From Streptomyces sp. Go-475 (lineage in GTDB: Bacteria > Actinomycetota > Actinomycetes > Streptomycetales > Streptomycetaceae), in contig NZ_CP026121.1 of assembly GCF_003330845.1 (NCBI RefSeq), positions 992,001 to 1,056,000 on the forward strand: 64,000 nucleotides of DNA. The letters are read 5' to 3'. This document shows, piece after piece, positions 24,284 through 32,682 of this stretch; position 1 is the stretch's first letter; each line of letters opens with the position of its first letter. A program made the translations under genes and the position numbers. The notes under the pieces are model-generated. The model did no database searches, had not been told where the DNA came from, and saw only the letters and a list, made by a program, of their open reading frames with translations.

Positions 24284-24883
24284 ATGCATCAGACGCGATC
24301 TTTCCCCAGCCGGCGAGGCATCCTCATGGGCGCCGCCCTCACCGCCGTCCCGCTCGCCCTGCTCCCGGACGCCCGGGCCGCCGCCCGGCCACAGGCCGTC
24401 GACCATCCGGGAGCCGCCTGGCAGCCGGCGAGCCGCGCCAACTACACACCGTCGAACCGCCCTCGTGCCCATCCCCTGCGCTATGTGGTCATCCATGTCG
24501 CGCAGACGACCTATTCCGGCACCCTGTCCGTCTTCCGGAACCCCAGGACGAAGGTGTCCGCGCACTACGTGGTGCGCGCGGCCGACGGAAAGGTGGCGCA
24601 GTGCGTACGCGAGTCGGACATCGCCTGGCACGCCGGGAACTGGGACTACAACACCCGCAGCATCGGCATCGAGCACGAGGGCTGGGTGGATCGGCCCAAG
24701 TACTTCACGGACGTCATGTACGAGCGGTCGGCCCGGCTCACGGCGGCGATCTGCGCCAGGTACGACATCCCCCGCGACCGCGCGCACATCATCGGCCACC
24801 ACGAGGTACCGGGCAGCGACCACACCGACCCCGGCCGGCACTGGGACTGGAAGCGCTACCTCAGACTGGTCAACTCCTTCTGA
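24284..24883 (+). CDS. Tat-exported N-acetylmuramoyl-L-alanine amidase (Amidase_2/PGRP)
   Basis: A 199-residue peptidoglycan amidase. The N-terminus S-R-R-G-I-L-M-G-A-A-L-T-A-V-P-L-A-L is a twin-arginine signal, with probable cleavage after A-R-A. The Amidase_2 domain has the zinc-ligand region Y-V-V-I-H-V, the substrate segment W-H-A-G-N-W-D-Y-N-T-R-S-I-G-I-E-H-E-G and the second ligand region I-I-G-H-H-E-V-P-G-S-D-H-T-D-P-G. It would cleave the amide between MurNAc and the stem peptide outside the membrane. The start is ATG 24284 with a weak GGAAGG; a GTG 36 bases upstream is less likely because it lengthens the region before the twin arginines. Confidence 0.9.
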   Translation: MHQTRSFPSRRGILMGAALTAVPLALLPDARAAARPQAVDHPGAAWQPASRANYTPSNRPRAHPLRYVVIHVAQTTYSGTLSVFRNPRTKVSAHYVVRAADGKVAQCVRESDIAWHAGNWDYNTRSIGIEHEGWVDRPKYFTDVMYERSARLTAAICARYDIPRDRAHIIGHHEVPGSDHTDPGRHWDWKRYLRLVNSF

Positions 24884-24978
24884 AACCACGGCCCATGTCC
24901 ACCCGCACGCACCTCACGTCCCGGTTACGAATCACTCAACCCCTGGTTGCGCGACGGTAAGCAGGCGACGATGGGACC

Positions 24979-25374
24979 ATGACTCTGGCCCAGCGCGCCC
25001 TGGAGCGCCTGCAGGCCTGGCCCGACCTCACGGCGGGCCCGGCGAGTTGCGGTACCGGACGGGCGCTCCGTTCCGTCCGCGACGAGATCGTCCACTTCCA
25101 CTCTCCGCGGGACGTGGACCTCCACCTCACTCGCCGGGCCATCCAGCGCTTCCACTACGACCTCTCCGGTTCGAGCGCGATCCGTCTGGTTCCCGGATCG
25201 TGCTGGGTGACGGTCCACCTCGACTGCGAGGCGGACGTCGACCTGCTGCTCACCCTGGTGAGCAGCGCCCTCAAGGCCCACCAGGCCCGGCCGCCCGCCG
25301 ACGAGCCACGGCCCGTCGGTTGCAACTTCCACCGCGTCACGGTGCTTCCGCGCGACGCGGCGGCGGGTGGCTGA
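24979..25374 (+). CDS. Luciferase-domain (DUF5519-like) protein
   Basis: A 131-residue protein of the small family often labelled luciferase family protein; it has no relation to flavin luciferases. Key elements are G-P-A-S-C-G-T-G-R-A-L-R, I-V-H-F-H-S-P-R-D-V-D-L-H-L-T and G-S-C-W-V-T-V-H-L-D-C. The clustered His and Asp residues suggest a metal or phosphate site, but no activity is established. The next gene begins 3 bases after this stop, so the two are an operon. Family name is from recall. Confidence 0.8.
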   Translation: MTLAQRALERLQAWPDLTAGPASCGTGRALRSVRDEIVHFHSPRDVDLHLTRRAIQRFHYDLSGSSAIRLVPGSCWVTVHLDCEADVDLLLTLVSSALKAHQARPPADEPRPVGCNFHRVTVLPRDAAAGG

Positions 25375-25377
25375 GCC

Positions 25378-26550
25378 TTGCCGAGCCGACCTGAGGCGGT
25401 CAACGCCGAGGCATGGAACACGTACGGGGCACACCACCTGCGGCGCGGCACGGTGCTGCCGGAAGCGGCCGGTCTGGACTGGGGGTTCGGGGGCGCCGGG
25501 CCGGGCGTCGAGGTGCTCGGGGAGCTGACGGGGCGGCGGGTGCTGGATCTCGGGTGCGGTCCGGCCCGGCACGCCGCGTATCTGGTCCGGGCGCACGGCG
25601 CGCTGGTGGACGCGGTCGACGCCTCGGCCGGCCAGTACGAACGGGCGCGTGCCCGCTACGGCTCGCTGCCCGGGCTGCGGCTGGTCCTGGCCGACGCGGT
25701 GGAGCACCTGCGCTCGGCGGAGCCGTACGACGTCGTCTACTCCGTCAACGCCGTCCCGTACCTCGACCCGCACCGGCTGCTGCCCGCCCTCGCCGGGGCG
25801 CTCAGACCGGGCGGCAGGTTCTGCTTCACGGTGCTGCACACCAACGCGCGCGGCGACGGCCCGTCCGAGCGTGTCGCGGCCCGGCCGGAGATCCTGCGGC
25901 TGGCGGGCGGCGGTGACGTCACCGTCCAGATGTGGGTCCTCACCCCGGACCTGTGGGCGGAGCTGCTCACCGAGTACGGGCTACGGGTGGAGCGCGTCGA
26001 CGTCCTCGGCACGCCGCAGGACGGAAACCAGGCGTCCTACCGGCTGTTCCAGGTGACGCGGCCCGTCCGCGTCTCCTCCCGGCCGCGCGTCGGGAAGCCG
26101 CCGCCGGCGCACGCGGCGCTCGGGGTGGGTGCCGTCCTGTACGGGCCGCGTGGACTGCTGCTCGGCCGGCACCGGCGCGGGACGTGGGAGCTGCCCGGCG
26201 GGACGGTGGAGCCCGGGGAGTCGCTGCGGGAGACGGTCGTGCGCGAACTCGGCGAGGAGACGGGGATCGTGGCGCGGCCGCAGGACGTCCGGCTGCTGGG
26301 GACGCTCCTGGACGACGTGGGCGGTGTCGTCCGGGTGACCGTGGCGGCCCTGGTCACCGCCTGGCGGGGCGAGCCGTCGGACCAGCCCGGGGAGAGTGTG
26401 GGCCGCTGGCGCTGGTTCGCCCTGGACCGGCTGCCGGACCAGCTGTTCGTGTGCAGCGCGCAGGCCCTCACCGCCTGGCGGCCCGGCCTGCCGATCGACC
26501 ACACGCCGGCGCACTTCACGCCGTACACCACCGGAACGGACGACGGCTGA
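25378..26550 (+). CDS. Fused SAM methyltransferase / NUDIX hydrolase
   Basis: A 390-residue two-domain enzyme. Residues 1-230 are a class I methyltransferase with motif [16 protein letters not shown] and a catalytic region around [12 protein letters not shown]. Residues 240-375 are a NUDIX domain with a full Nudix box, [20 protein letters not shown], running into E-T-G-I. The linker is a short basic Pro-rich segment. The start is TTG 25378, three bases after the DUF5519 stop; the ribosome site is weak. A strong terminator follows the stop. The substrates of the two halves are unknown. Confidence 0.9.
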   Translation: MPSRPEAVNAEAWNTYGAHHLRRGTVLPEAAGLDWGFGGAGPGVEVLGELTGRRVLDLGCGPARHAAYLVRAHGALVDAVDASAGQYERARARYGSLPGLRLVLADAVEHLRSAEPYDVVYSVNAVPYLDPHRLLPALAGALRPGGRFCFTVLHTNARGDGPSERVAARPEILRLAGGGDVTVQMWVLTPDLWAELLTEYGLRVERVDVLGTPQDGNQASYRLFQVTRPVRVSSRPRVGKPPPAHAALGVGAVLYGPRGLLLGRHRRGTWELPGGTVEPGESLRETVVRELGEETGIVARPQDVRLLGTLLDDVGGVVRVTVAALVTAWRGEPSDQPGESVGRWRWFALDRLPDQLFVCSAQALTAWRPGLPIDHTPAHFTPYTTGTDDG

Positions 26551-26551
26551 G

Positions 26552-26574
26552 GCACCCGGAGGGGTGCGTTTTTT
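26552..26574 (+). terminator. Intrinsic terminator after the methyltransferase-NUDIX gene
   Basis: A GCACCC/GGGTGC stem with a GGAG loop is followed by G and six Ts. It starts 2 bases after the TGA. This is a textbook rho-independent terminator, which is unusual for its clear T-run in such GC-rich DNA. Confidence 0.9.
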
Positions 26575-26676
26575 CAGCCGTTCCCGCGTAGTCGGCGCCG
26601 AGCCGCCCTGCCGGCCCCCGTGGTCTGGTGCACTGCCCCCTGAGTGTCGGGAGTTGACGAGACATCAGGGGGCACG

Positions 26677-27915
26677 GTGACAGGTCGTCACACACGGCGA
26701 GGAGCCGGCAGAGCGGTGCTGGCCTTCCTCACGGCGTTCGGAGCACTGGCCGGTGCGGGCCTGGCGGGGGCGGCACCGGCCGGCGCCGTCCAGAAGGGCG
26801 TGCGGGTCGCGCCGGGCGTCACGTACCAGGAGTTCGACATCAAGGCGGCCAAGGGGGTGACGCACGCGCATGTGCTGAGCGTCGACCTGGGTCATCCGAA
26901 CGTCCGGGTCGAGCTGCTGTACCCCGGGGCGGTGGCCTCGCGCGCGCAGGTCTCGCGGATGGCCGACGCGCAGGGGGCGGTCGCCGGGGTCAACGGCGAC
27001 TTCTTCAACATCTCCGAGACGCAGCACCCGGGCGTGGAGGCGACCGGCGCGAGTGTCGGCCCGGCGATCGCGGCCGGGCGGACGCTCAAGGCGGCCGTGC
27101 CGAACGGCCAGCGTTTCGGGCCGGCGCTGCCGCCCGGCACGTCCACCGAGGACGTGTTCGGCGTCGGCACCGACGGGCGGGCCCGGCTGGACCGGCTGGC
27201 TCTGCGGGGCTCGGTCCGCACGTCCGAGGCGCAGTTGCCGCTCGGCGGGCTCAACCAGTACGCGCTGCCGGTGGGTTCCGTCGGCGCGTTCACCTCCGAC
27301 TGGGGCAGCGCCTCCCGGGTGCGCGCCACGTGCGGCACGGACACGGACCGCGCGGCGCCGTGCAGCACGGACACATACGAGGTGACGGTCCGCGACGGCA
27401 AGGTCGTGTCGGCCGCCGACACCCCGGGCAGCGGTCCGATCGCCGCGGGGACCACCGTGCTGGTCGGGCGCGAGGCGGGCGCCCAGCAGCTGCGGAAGTT
27501 CTCCACCGGTGAGGCGGTCGAGGTCGAGCACGCTCTCGTGGCGGCCACCAGCGGCACCCCGTACCGCCTCGCCCTCGGCGGCTACCCGGTCCTCACGGGC
27601 GGGCGGCCGCTGCCGGGGCTCGACGACACGGCATCGGCCGTCCGTACGGCCGTGGGGATCGCCGACGGCGGGCAGCGCGTGCTGCTGCTCGCCCTGGACG
27701 GCGCCGCCGCCTACCGCACCGGCCTGACGATCGCCGAAGTGGCCGGCGCCATGCGGAAGCTGGGCTCGGACGACGCCTTCAGCCTGGACGGCGGCGGATC
27801 GTCGACGCTGGTCGCCCGGAAACCCGGGGCGAGCACCGTCTCCGTGCGCAACCATCCGAGCGGCGGTGCCGAGCGGGCCGTCCCGAACGGCATCGGCGTG
27901 TTCTCGGGAGCCTGA
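26677..27915 (+). CDS. Secreted phosphodiester glycosidase-family protein
   Basis: A 412-residue exported protein with a NAGPA-like phosphodiester glycosidase domain. A basic start (R-H-T-R-R-G-A-G-R) leads into a signal helix (A-V-L-A-F-L-T-A-F-G-A-L-A-G-A-G-L-A-G-A), with probable cleavage near A-P-A-G-A. The domain signature elements are A-G-V-N-G-D-F-F-N and S-L-D-G-G-G-S-S-T-L near the C-terminus. Related enzymes hydrolyse GlcNAc-phosphodiesters; in streptomycetes the substrate may be wall teichoic acid or exopolysaccharide, which is inference. The GTG at 26677 has AGGGGG just upstream. It is monocistronic, between a terminator and a convergent gene. Confidence 0.87.
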   Translation: MTGRHTRRGAGRAVLAFLTAFGALAGAGLAGAAPAGAVQKGVRVAPGVTYQEFDIKAAKGVTHAHVLSVDLGHPNVRVELLYPGAVASRAQVSRMADAQGAVAGVNGDFFNISETQHPGVEATGASVGPAIAAGRTLKAAVPNGQRFGPALPPGTSTEDVFGVGTDGRARLDRLALRGSVRTSEAQLPLGGLNQYALPVGSVGAFTSDWGSASRVRATCGTDTDRAAPCSTDTYEVTVRDGKVVSAADTPGSGPIAAGTTVLVGREAGAQQLRKFSTGEAVEVEHALVAATSGTPYRLALGGYPVLTGGRPLPGLDDTASAVRTAVGIADGGQRVLLLALDGAAAYRTGLTIAEVAGAMRKLGSDDAFSLDGGGSSTLVARKPGASTVSVRNHPSGGAERAVPNGIGVFSGA

Positions 27916-27918
27916 ACC

Positions 27919-28113
27919 TCAGGGCCGCAGACTGCTCACGATGTCCGCCGTCGCGGTGAGGCCGCTGTGGATGGTGGGGGCGATGCTGGTGCTGGCCAGG
28001 TAGAAGCCGAGCAGCAGGCAGACCAGGGCGTGGGAGACCTTCAGCCCGCCGTTGCGCAGGAAGATCACCGCCAGGATCACGAGCAGCAGCACCGCAGAGA
28101 TGGAAATGGCCAT
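27919..28113 (-). CDS. Small conserved membrane protein, 64 residues
   Basis: A 64-residue protein with two membrane helices (A-I-S-I-S-A-V-L-L-L-V-I-L-A-V-I-F-L and S-H-A-L-V-C-L-L-L-G-F-Y-L-A-S-T) separated by R-N-G-G-L-K. GGAGGA lies 8 bases before the ATG at 28113. It ends only 3 bases from the convergent glycosidase stop. I recall closely similar small proteins in many streptomycetes; the function is not known. Confidence 0.83.
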   Translation of the reverse strand: MAISISAVLLLVILAVIFLRNGGLKVSHALVCLLLGFYLASTSIAPTIHSGLTATADIVSSLRP

Positions 28114-28236
28114 CGTCGACTCCTCCGCCACGCCGCCTTGTCCGGTTCACGGCGTTCGGCCGTAAGTGTGGCGTAGCGGAGGGTTCGTCCGTGCGGCTGA
28201 GCTGTCCGCCGAACGTGTGGTGTCCTCGCCGGGACG

Positions 28237-29100
28237 CTATGCCGCCCGGCGGGCGTCGAGGAACGCCTCCAGACCGGCGAGGTCGTCGGTGTTGAGGTGG
28301 TCGACGTCCGCGGCGAGCAGTTCGGACCACAGGGCGTCCCGGGCGGGTCCGGCCAGGTCCGGGGTCGCCCAGAACCGCACCCGCCGGCCCCGCTGGTGGG
28401 CGGCCGCGACGATGCCGCGCAGCTTCTGCCGCTCGGCGTCGGGGAAGGCGCCCACACCCCGCCAGGTGAAGTTGAGCGTCCAGTTGTCGCTGATCAGCGG
28501 GATGAAGGAGGCCGGGGCCTGGCTGCCGAGATCGGTGAGGCGGCCGTCGTAGAAGGCGCGCCGGACGGTCTGGGCCTCCATGGGGGCGCGGGCCGCGCGG
28601 TCGCCGGAGATGACGGCGGTGACCGGGCCGCGGTGGACGCGGCCGTGGGCGTAGGTGGTGAACAGGTGCCGGTAGCGACGCAGATGGCGGTCGAGTTCGA
28701 GGTACGTCGAGGCGCCCTCGGTCTTGATGTCGATGAGCAGTTGCAGCGAGCCCCGGTACCCCCGGTACACACGCCCCCGGTTGGCCCGGACGCGGGCGGC
28801 GAGCGGGTCGAGGTAGAGGGACTCGAGGGTGCGGGCGGGGTCGAGGTCCTCCGGGTCGTGCGCGACGAGCAGTTGGTCGCCGATGAGGTAGATGTCGGCC
28901 TCGACGCTGCCGAAGCGGTGGCCGAGGGCGTCGAAAAGCGGGCGCGGGTGCTCGTAGTCGTTGTGGGCGTGGGCGCGCCACAACGGGCGGCGCCCGTGCC
29001 GCCGTTCACCGGCCGACGCGTCGGTGGCGGGCAGGGCGACCGCGCCGGCGAAGGCCGCGCCGAGGGTGGTGAGGGCTCTGCGACGGGTGGTGAGGGCCAT
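28237..29100 (-). CDS. Tat-exported PI-PLC/GDPD-like phosphodiesterase
   Basis: A 287-residue protein with a twin-arginine leader (T-T-R-R-R-A-L-T-T-L-G-A-A-F-A-G-A-V-A-L-P) cut near A-S-A. The mature part has the TIM-barrel phosphodiesterase signature: H-A-H-N-D-Y with the first catalytic His, V-E-A-D-I-Y-L for metal binding, L-L-V-A-H-D-P and later L-L-I-D-I-K-T-E. It belongs to the group combining PI-phospholipase C and glycerophosphodiesterase families. It probably releases phosphate-containing head groups outside the cell. GGGAGG lies 6 bases before the ATG. The 120 bases past its stop up to the small membrane protein gene hold no clear feature. Confidence 0.86.
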   Translation of the reverse strand: MALTTRRRALTTLGAAFAGAVALPATDASAGERRHGRRPLWRAHAHNDYEHPRPLFDALGHRFGSVEADIYLIGDQLLVAHDPEDLDPARTLESLYLDPLAARVRANRGRVYRGYRGSLQLLIDIKTEGASTYLELDRHLRRYRHLFTTYAHGRVHRGPVTAVISGDRAARAPMEAQTVRRAFYDGRLTDLGSQAPASFIPLISDNWTLNFTWRGVGAFPDAERQKLRGIVAAAHQRGRRVRFWATPDLAGPARDALWSELLAADVDHLNTDDLAGLEAFLDARRAA

Positions 29101-29235
29101 GCTCTGCCTCCCTGGGAGTGCCGTACGGAACCCTGCGAGTATGGGGTGCCGGCAGGCACAAGAAGCAGGCCCGGGCGTGGAGTTGGCCGAACTGCCACCG
29201 GTGGTTCACTTCACCCGGCCTGGGCGCACGGAAAG

Positions 29236-29257
29236 GCCCGCCCCAGGTGGGGCGGGC
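29236..29257. terminator. Hairpin terminator after the acyl-CoA dehydrogenase operon
   Basis: GCCCGCCCC-AGGT-GGGGCGGGC is a perfect 9-base-pair stem with a 4-base loop, flanked by TTCT on one side and CTTTCC (minus-strand sense) on the other. It lies about 50 bases past the stop of the minus-strand operon and can work in both directions. The 205-base gap to the GDPD-like gene contains nothing else that I can support. Confidence 0.8.
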
Positions 29258-29305
29258 TTCTCCGGGTCTTCCGCGGGCTGTTGCCGGGTGTCGGCGTGGT
29301 GTACG

Positions 29306-30388
29306 TCAGGGGGCCTGGAGGTCGACCAGTGCGGCCAGGGCCTCCCGGTGGGCTCCGGCGGTGCCGTAGGCGAGGGAGTCGGCCTTGGCGCGCTTGAGGT
29401 ACAGATGCGCCGGGTGCTCCCAGGTCATGCCGAGGCCGCCGTGCAGTTGCAGGGCCTCCTCGGCGGCGTGGACGGCGACCGGCGCCGCGTAGGCCTGGGC
29501 GACGGAGACGGCCACGTCGACGTCCTCGCCGGTGGCCAGGGCGTCGGCGGCGTTGCGGGCGGCCGCGCGGAGGTTGACGGACTCCAGCCACAGCTGGGCC
29601 AGCCGGTGCTTGAGCGCCTGGAAGCCGCCGACGGGCCGGTTGAACTGCTTGCGTTCCTTCAGGTAGCGGACGGTCTCGGTCAGCGACCGGTCGGCCAGGC
29701 CGAACTGCTCGGAGGCGAGCAGCCCGGCTCCGGCGCGCAGGGCCCGGCGGACGGCGGGCTCGGCGTCGCCGAGGAGGCGGCCCGGGACTCCGTCGAGGGT
29801 GACGGTCGCGAGCGGCCGGGTCAGGTCCAGGGAGATCTGGGGCGTGACGGTCGCGGCGGTGGCGTCGACCGCGTACAGGCCGCCGTCGTCGGCGGGCACG
29901 AGCAGCACGTCCGCGGCGGTCGCGTCCGCGATGGCGGTCAGCTCGCCGCGCAGGACGCCGTCGTCGTGCCGGACGACCTTGTAGGCGGTGCCCGGCGCGA
30001 CGTTGAGGGCGACCGCGAGCACGCCGATCGACGTCCCGGACGCCAGCTCGCGGAGCAGGTCGTCGGTGCCGCAGGCGAGCAGCGCCTCGGTGGCGACGAC
30101 CGCGCTGGTCAGGTACGGCACGGGCGCGACCGCACGGCCCAGTTCCTCCAGCACCACGGCGGCTTCCCGGTGGGTGGCCCCCTGGCCGCCCAGTTCCTCG
30201 GGCACCAGCAGGCCCGCGAGGCCCATGCCGTCGGTGAGCGTCTTCCACAGCTCCAGGTGGTGCGGGGCGTCCGACTCGGTGCGGGCGATGACGCCGGGCG
30301 CGTCGCAGTGGTCGGCGAGCAGGTCGCGGACGGCGGCGCGCAGCGCCTCTTCCTCTTCCGAGTACAACAGGTCGCGCTCGTTCTTCAC
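29306..30388 (-). CDS. Acyl-CoA dehydrogenase, small-subunit type
   Basis: A 360-residue acyl-CoA dehydrogenase-family flavoprotein. The N-terminal helical domain is followed by a middle beta domain and the C-terminal four-helix FAD domain with R-K-Q-F-N-R-P-V-G-G-F-Q-A-L-K-H and L-Q-L-H-G-G-L-G-M-T-W-E-H. I see no clear catalytic Glu in the usual place, which fits the alpha-beta heteromeric dehydrogenases (FadE26/27-like) in which one partner is inactive. The GTG start overlaps the stop of the preceding dehydrogenase (GTGA, 30385-30388), supporting a heterocomplex. Confidence 0.88.
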   Translation of the reverse strand: MKNERDLLYSEEEEALRAAVRDLLADHCDAPGVIARTESDAPHHLELWKTLTDGMGLAGLLVPEELGGQGATHREAAVVLEELGRAVAPVPYLTSAVVATEALLACGTDDLLRELASGTSIGVLAVALNVAPGTAYKVVRHDDGVLRGELTAIADATAADVLLVPADDGGLYAVDATAATVTPQISLDLTRPLATVTLDGVPGRLLGDAEPAVRRALRAGAGLLASEQFGLADRSLTETVRYLKERKQFNRPVGGFQALKHRLAQLWLESVNLRAAARNAADALATGEDVDVAVSVAQAYAAPVAVHAAEEALQLHGGLGMTWEHPAHLYLKRAKADSLAYGTAGAHREALAALVDLQAP

Positions 30389-31602
30389 CGGGCCAGGTCC
30401 TTCCATGCGACGTCCTTGTCGGTGCGCGGTTCGGCGGGCAGGCCGAGGACCCGCTCGGCGACGATGTTGAGCAGGACCTCGCTGGTCCCGCCCTCGATGC
30501 TGTTGCCCTTGGAGCGCAGGTAGCGGTAGCCGGCCTCGCGGCCGGTGAAGTCGACCAGTTCCGGGCGGCGCATGGTCCAGTCGTCATACAACAGGCCCTC
30601 TTCGCCGAGGAGTTCCACTTCCAGGCCGCTGATCTCCTGGTTGAGGCGGGCGAAGGCCAGCTTCATGCCGGCGCCCTCGGGGCCGGGCTGGCCCGCGACG
30701 AGCTGCTGGCGCAGCCGCTCGGCGGTGAGGCGGGAGACCTCGGCCTCCACCCAGAGCTTCAGCAGCCGCTGGTGCAGGTCGTGGGTGCGCAGCTCGGGGC
30801 GCTCGCGCCAGGTCTTCGACACCGGGCCGATCATGCCGCCCTCGCGGGGCAGCCGCATGCCGCCGATGGCCACGCGCTCGTTGTTCAGCGTGGTCTGGGC
30901 GACCTTCCAGCCCTCACCGACCGCGCCGAGTCGGTGCGCGTCCGGGATGCGGACGTCGGTGAGGAACACCTCGTTGAACTCGGCCTCGCCGGTGATCTGC
31001 CGCAGCGGCCGCACCTCGACGCCCGGGTCGGTCATGTCGCAGACGAAGTACGTGATGCCGCGGTGCTTGGGCACGTCCGGGTCGGTGCGGGCGATGAGGA
31101 TGGCCCAGCGGGCGACATGGGCGCTGGACGTCCAGACCTTCTGCCCGTTCACCACCCAGTCTCCCCCACTCTCGGCTTCGCTCGAGCGGGAGGAGCCCCC
31201 ACCTTCCCGGACGGCCCGGGTGCCGAGCGCGGCGAGGTCGGATCCGGCGCCGGGTTCGCTGAACAGCTGGCACCAGACCTCCTCCCCCGTCCACAACGGC
31301 CTGAGGAACCGCCGCTTCTGTTCCTCGGTGCCGTAGCCCAGGATGGTCGGCGCGGCCATGCCGAGGCCGATGCCGATGCGCCGCGGGTCGTTGTCGGGGG
31401 CGCCGGCCGCCTCCAGCTCGGCGTCCACGACGGCCTGGAGGGAGCGGGGCGCACCGAGTCCGCCGAGCCCCTCGGGGTAGTGCACCCACGCCAGCCCGGC
31501 GTCGAAGCGGGCCCGGAGGAAGTCCAGGCGGTCGGTCGAGGCCGGCGGGTGCGTGGCCAGCAACTCCCGCGTACGGCGGCGCAGTTCCTCGGCGTCGGTC
31601 AT
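30385..31602 (-). CDS. Acyl-CoA dehydrogenase, large-subunit type
   Basis: A 405-residue acyl-CoA dehydrogenase with Q-L-F-S-E-P-G-A-G-S-D-L-A, the FAD-binding W-V-V-N-G-Q-K-V-W-T-S motif and a C-terminal R-S-K-G-N-S-I-E-G-G-T-S-E-V-L-L-N-I-V-A-E segment. It resembles the FadE partners that work on sterol or long branched acyl-CoAs as heterotetramers. A small Ser/Glu-rich insertion (S-S-R-S-S-E-A-E-S-G-G-D) precedes the FAD motif. Its start overlaps the quinone oxidoreductase stop (ATGA) and its stop overlaps the next gene, so all three are coupled. Confidence 0.9.
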   Translation of the reverse strand: MTDAEELRRRTRELLATHPPASTDRLDFLRARFDAGLAWVHYPEGLGGLGAPRSLQAVVDAELEAAGAPDNDPRRIGIGLGMAAPTILGYGTEEQKRRFLRPLWTGEEVWCQLFSEPGAGSDLAALGTRAVREGGGSSRSSEAESGGDWVVNGQKVWTSSAHVARWAILIARTDPDVPKHRGITYFVCDMTDPGVEVRPLRQITGEAEFNEVFLTDVRIPDAHRLGAVGEGWKVAQTTLNNERVAIGGMRLPREGGMIGPVSKTWRERPELRTHDLHQRLLKLWVEAEVSRLTAERLRQQLVAGQPGPEGAGMKLAFARLNQEISGLEVELLGEEGLLYDDWTMRRPELVDFTGREAGYRYLRSKGNSIEGGTSEVLLNIVAERVLGLPAEPRTDKDVAWKDLAR

Positions 31603-32564
31603 GCTGCTCCCTCCAGGACGACGGCGACGCGGCCGGTGGTGCGGCCGTCCGCGACCTTCTGCACGGCGTCGGCGGCACCGCCGAGCGGCACCCGCTCGCT
31701 CACCAGCGGCTTGATGGCACCCCGGGCGGCCAGCTCGGTGAGCTGCTCATGGCAGTGCCGGACCAGCTTCGGGTCCTTGGTGTTGTACAGGCCCCAGTGC
31801 AGGCCCAGGATCGAGTAGTTCTTCACCAGGGCGTGGTTCAGGCCCGGGCTGGGGATCGAGCCGCTGGCGAAGCCCACGACGACGATCCGCCCCTCGAAGG
31901 CGACGGCCTTGGCGGACTGGGCGTAGGCCTCGCCGCCGACGGGGTCGTAGATCACGTCGGCGCCCCGGCCGCCGGTGGCCTCCTTCACGGCGGCGACGAC
32001 GTCCTCACCGCGCCGGTCGATGACCACGTCACAGCCCAGGTCCTTGGCGACGGCCGCCTTCTCGGGGCCGCCGACGACACCGATGACGGTGGCGCCGGCG
32101 GCCTTCCCGAGCTGCACGGCCGCGCTGCCGACCCCTCCCGCGGCAGCGTGGACGAGCAGGGTCTCGCCGGCTTCCAGACCGGCCCGGCGGTGCAGTCCGA
32201 ACCAGCCCGTCTGGTAGCCGATGTGCAGGGCGGCGGCCTCGGCGTCGTCCAGGGCGTCCGGGGCGGGCAGGAGAGCGGCGGAGTCCGCGACGGCGTACTC
32301 GGCGAAGCCGCCGTGGGGCAGCGCCGGGTTGGCGATGACACGGCGGCCGTCCTCGGTCTCGCCGCAGATCTCCACGCCCGGCGTGAACGGCAGCGGCGGC
32401 CTGACCTGGTACTGGCCGCGGCACAGCAGGGCGTCGGGGAAGTTGATGTTCGCGGCGCGCACCTTCAGCAGGACCTGGCCGTCGCCGGGCGCGGGCGGCG
32501 CCACGTCCGCCAGGCGCATCACCGCGCTCGGCTCGCCGTTCTCGTGCACTTGCCATGCCTGCAT
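31599..32564 (-). CDS. NADPH:quinone oxidoreductase-like zinc-free MDR protein
   Basis: A 321-residue medium-chain dehydrogenase/reductase of the quinone-oxidoreductase branch, without the structural or catalytic zinc ligands. The GroES-like half has A-A-N-I-N-F-P-D and P-F-T-P-G-V-E-I-C-G; the Rossmann half has H-A-A-A-G-G-V-G-S-A-A-V-Q-L. It may reduce enoyl-CoA or quinone substrates made by the two coupled dehydrogenases. It is the first gene of the three-gene operon; an inverted repeat lies about 50 bases upstream of its start. Confidence 0.9.
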   Translation of the reverse strand: MQAWQVHENGEPSAVMRLADVAPPAPGDGQVLLKVRAANINFPDALLCRGQYQVRPPLPFTPGVEICGETEDGRRVIANPALPHGGFAEYAVADSAALLPAPDALDDAEAAALHIGYQTGWFGLHRRAGLEAGETLLVHAAAGGVGSAAVQLGKAAGATVIGVVGGPEKAAVAKDLGCDVVIDRRGEDVVAAVKEATGGRGADVIYDPVGGEAYAQSAKAVAFEGRIVVVGFASGSIPSPGLNHALVKNYSILGLHWGLYNTKDPKLVRHCHEQLTELAARGAIKPLVSERVPLGGAADAVQKVADGRTTGRVAVVLEGAA

Positions 32565-32614
32565 GCGGTGCCTCCACGGGACTGCTTCGTCTGACCGGGG
32601 TCGGTTCGCATACT

Positions 32615-32626
32615 AAGCGGTCGCTT
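32615..32626. promoter_or_regulatory. Candidate TetR/FadR-type operator, AAGCGGTCGCTT
   Basis: A 5+2+5 inverted repeat AAGCG-GT-CGCTT lies upstream of the acyl-CoA dehydrogenase operon, about 50 bases before its first start codon. This AGCG-N2-CGCT pattern is common for TetR-family regulators of fatty-acid and acyl-CoA genes. No TetR gene is adjacent, so the regulator would be encoded elsewhere. Confidence 0.6.
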
Positions 32627-32682
32627 GCCGATCAGGGAACAGCCTCCGGGCCAAGAAGTCCCGCCCAGGGATATCTCGCGGG

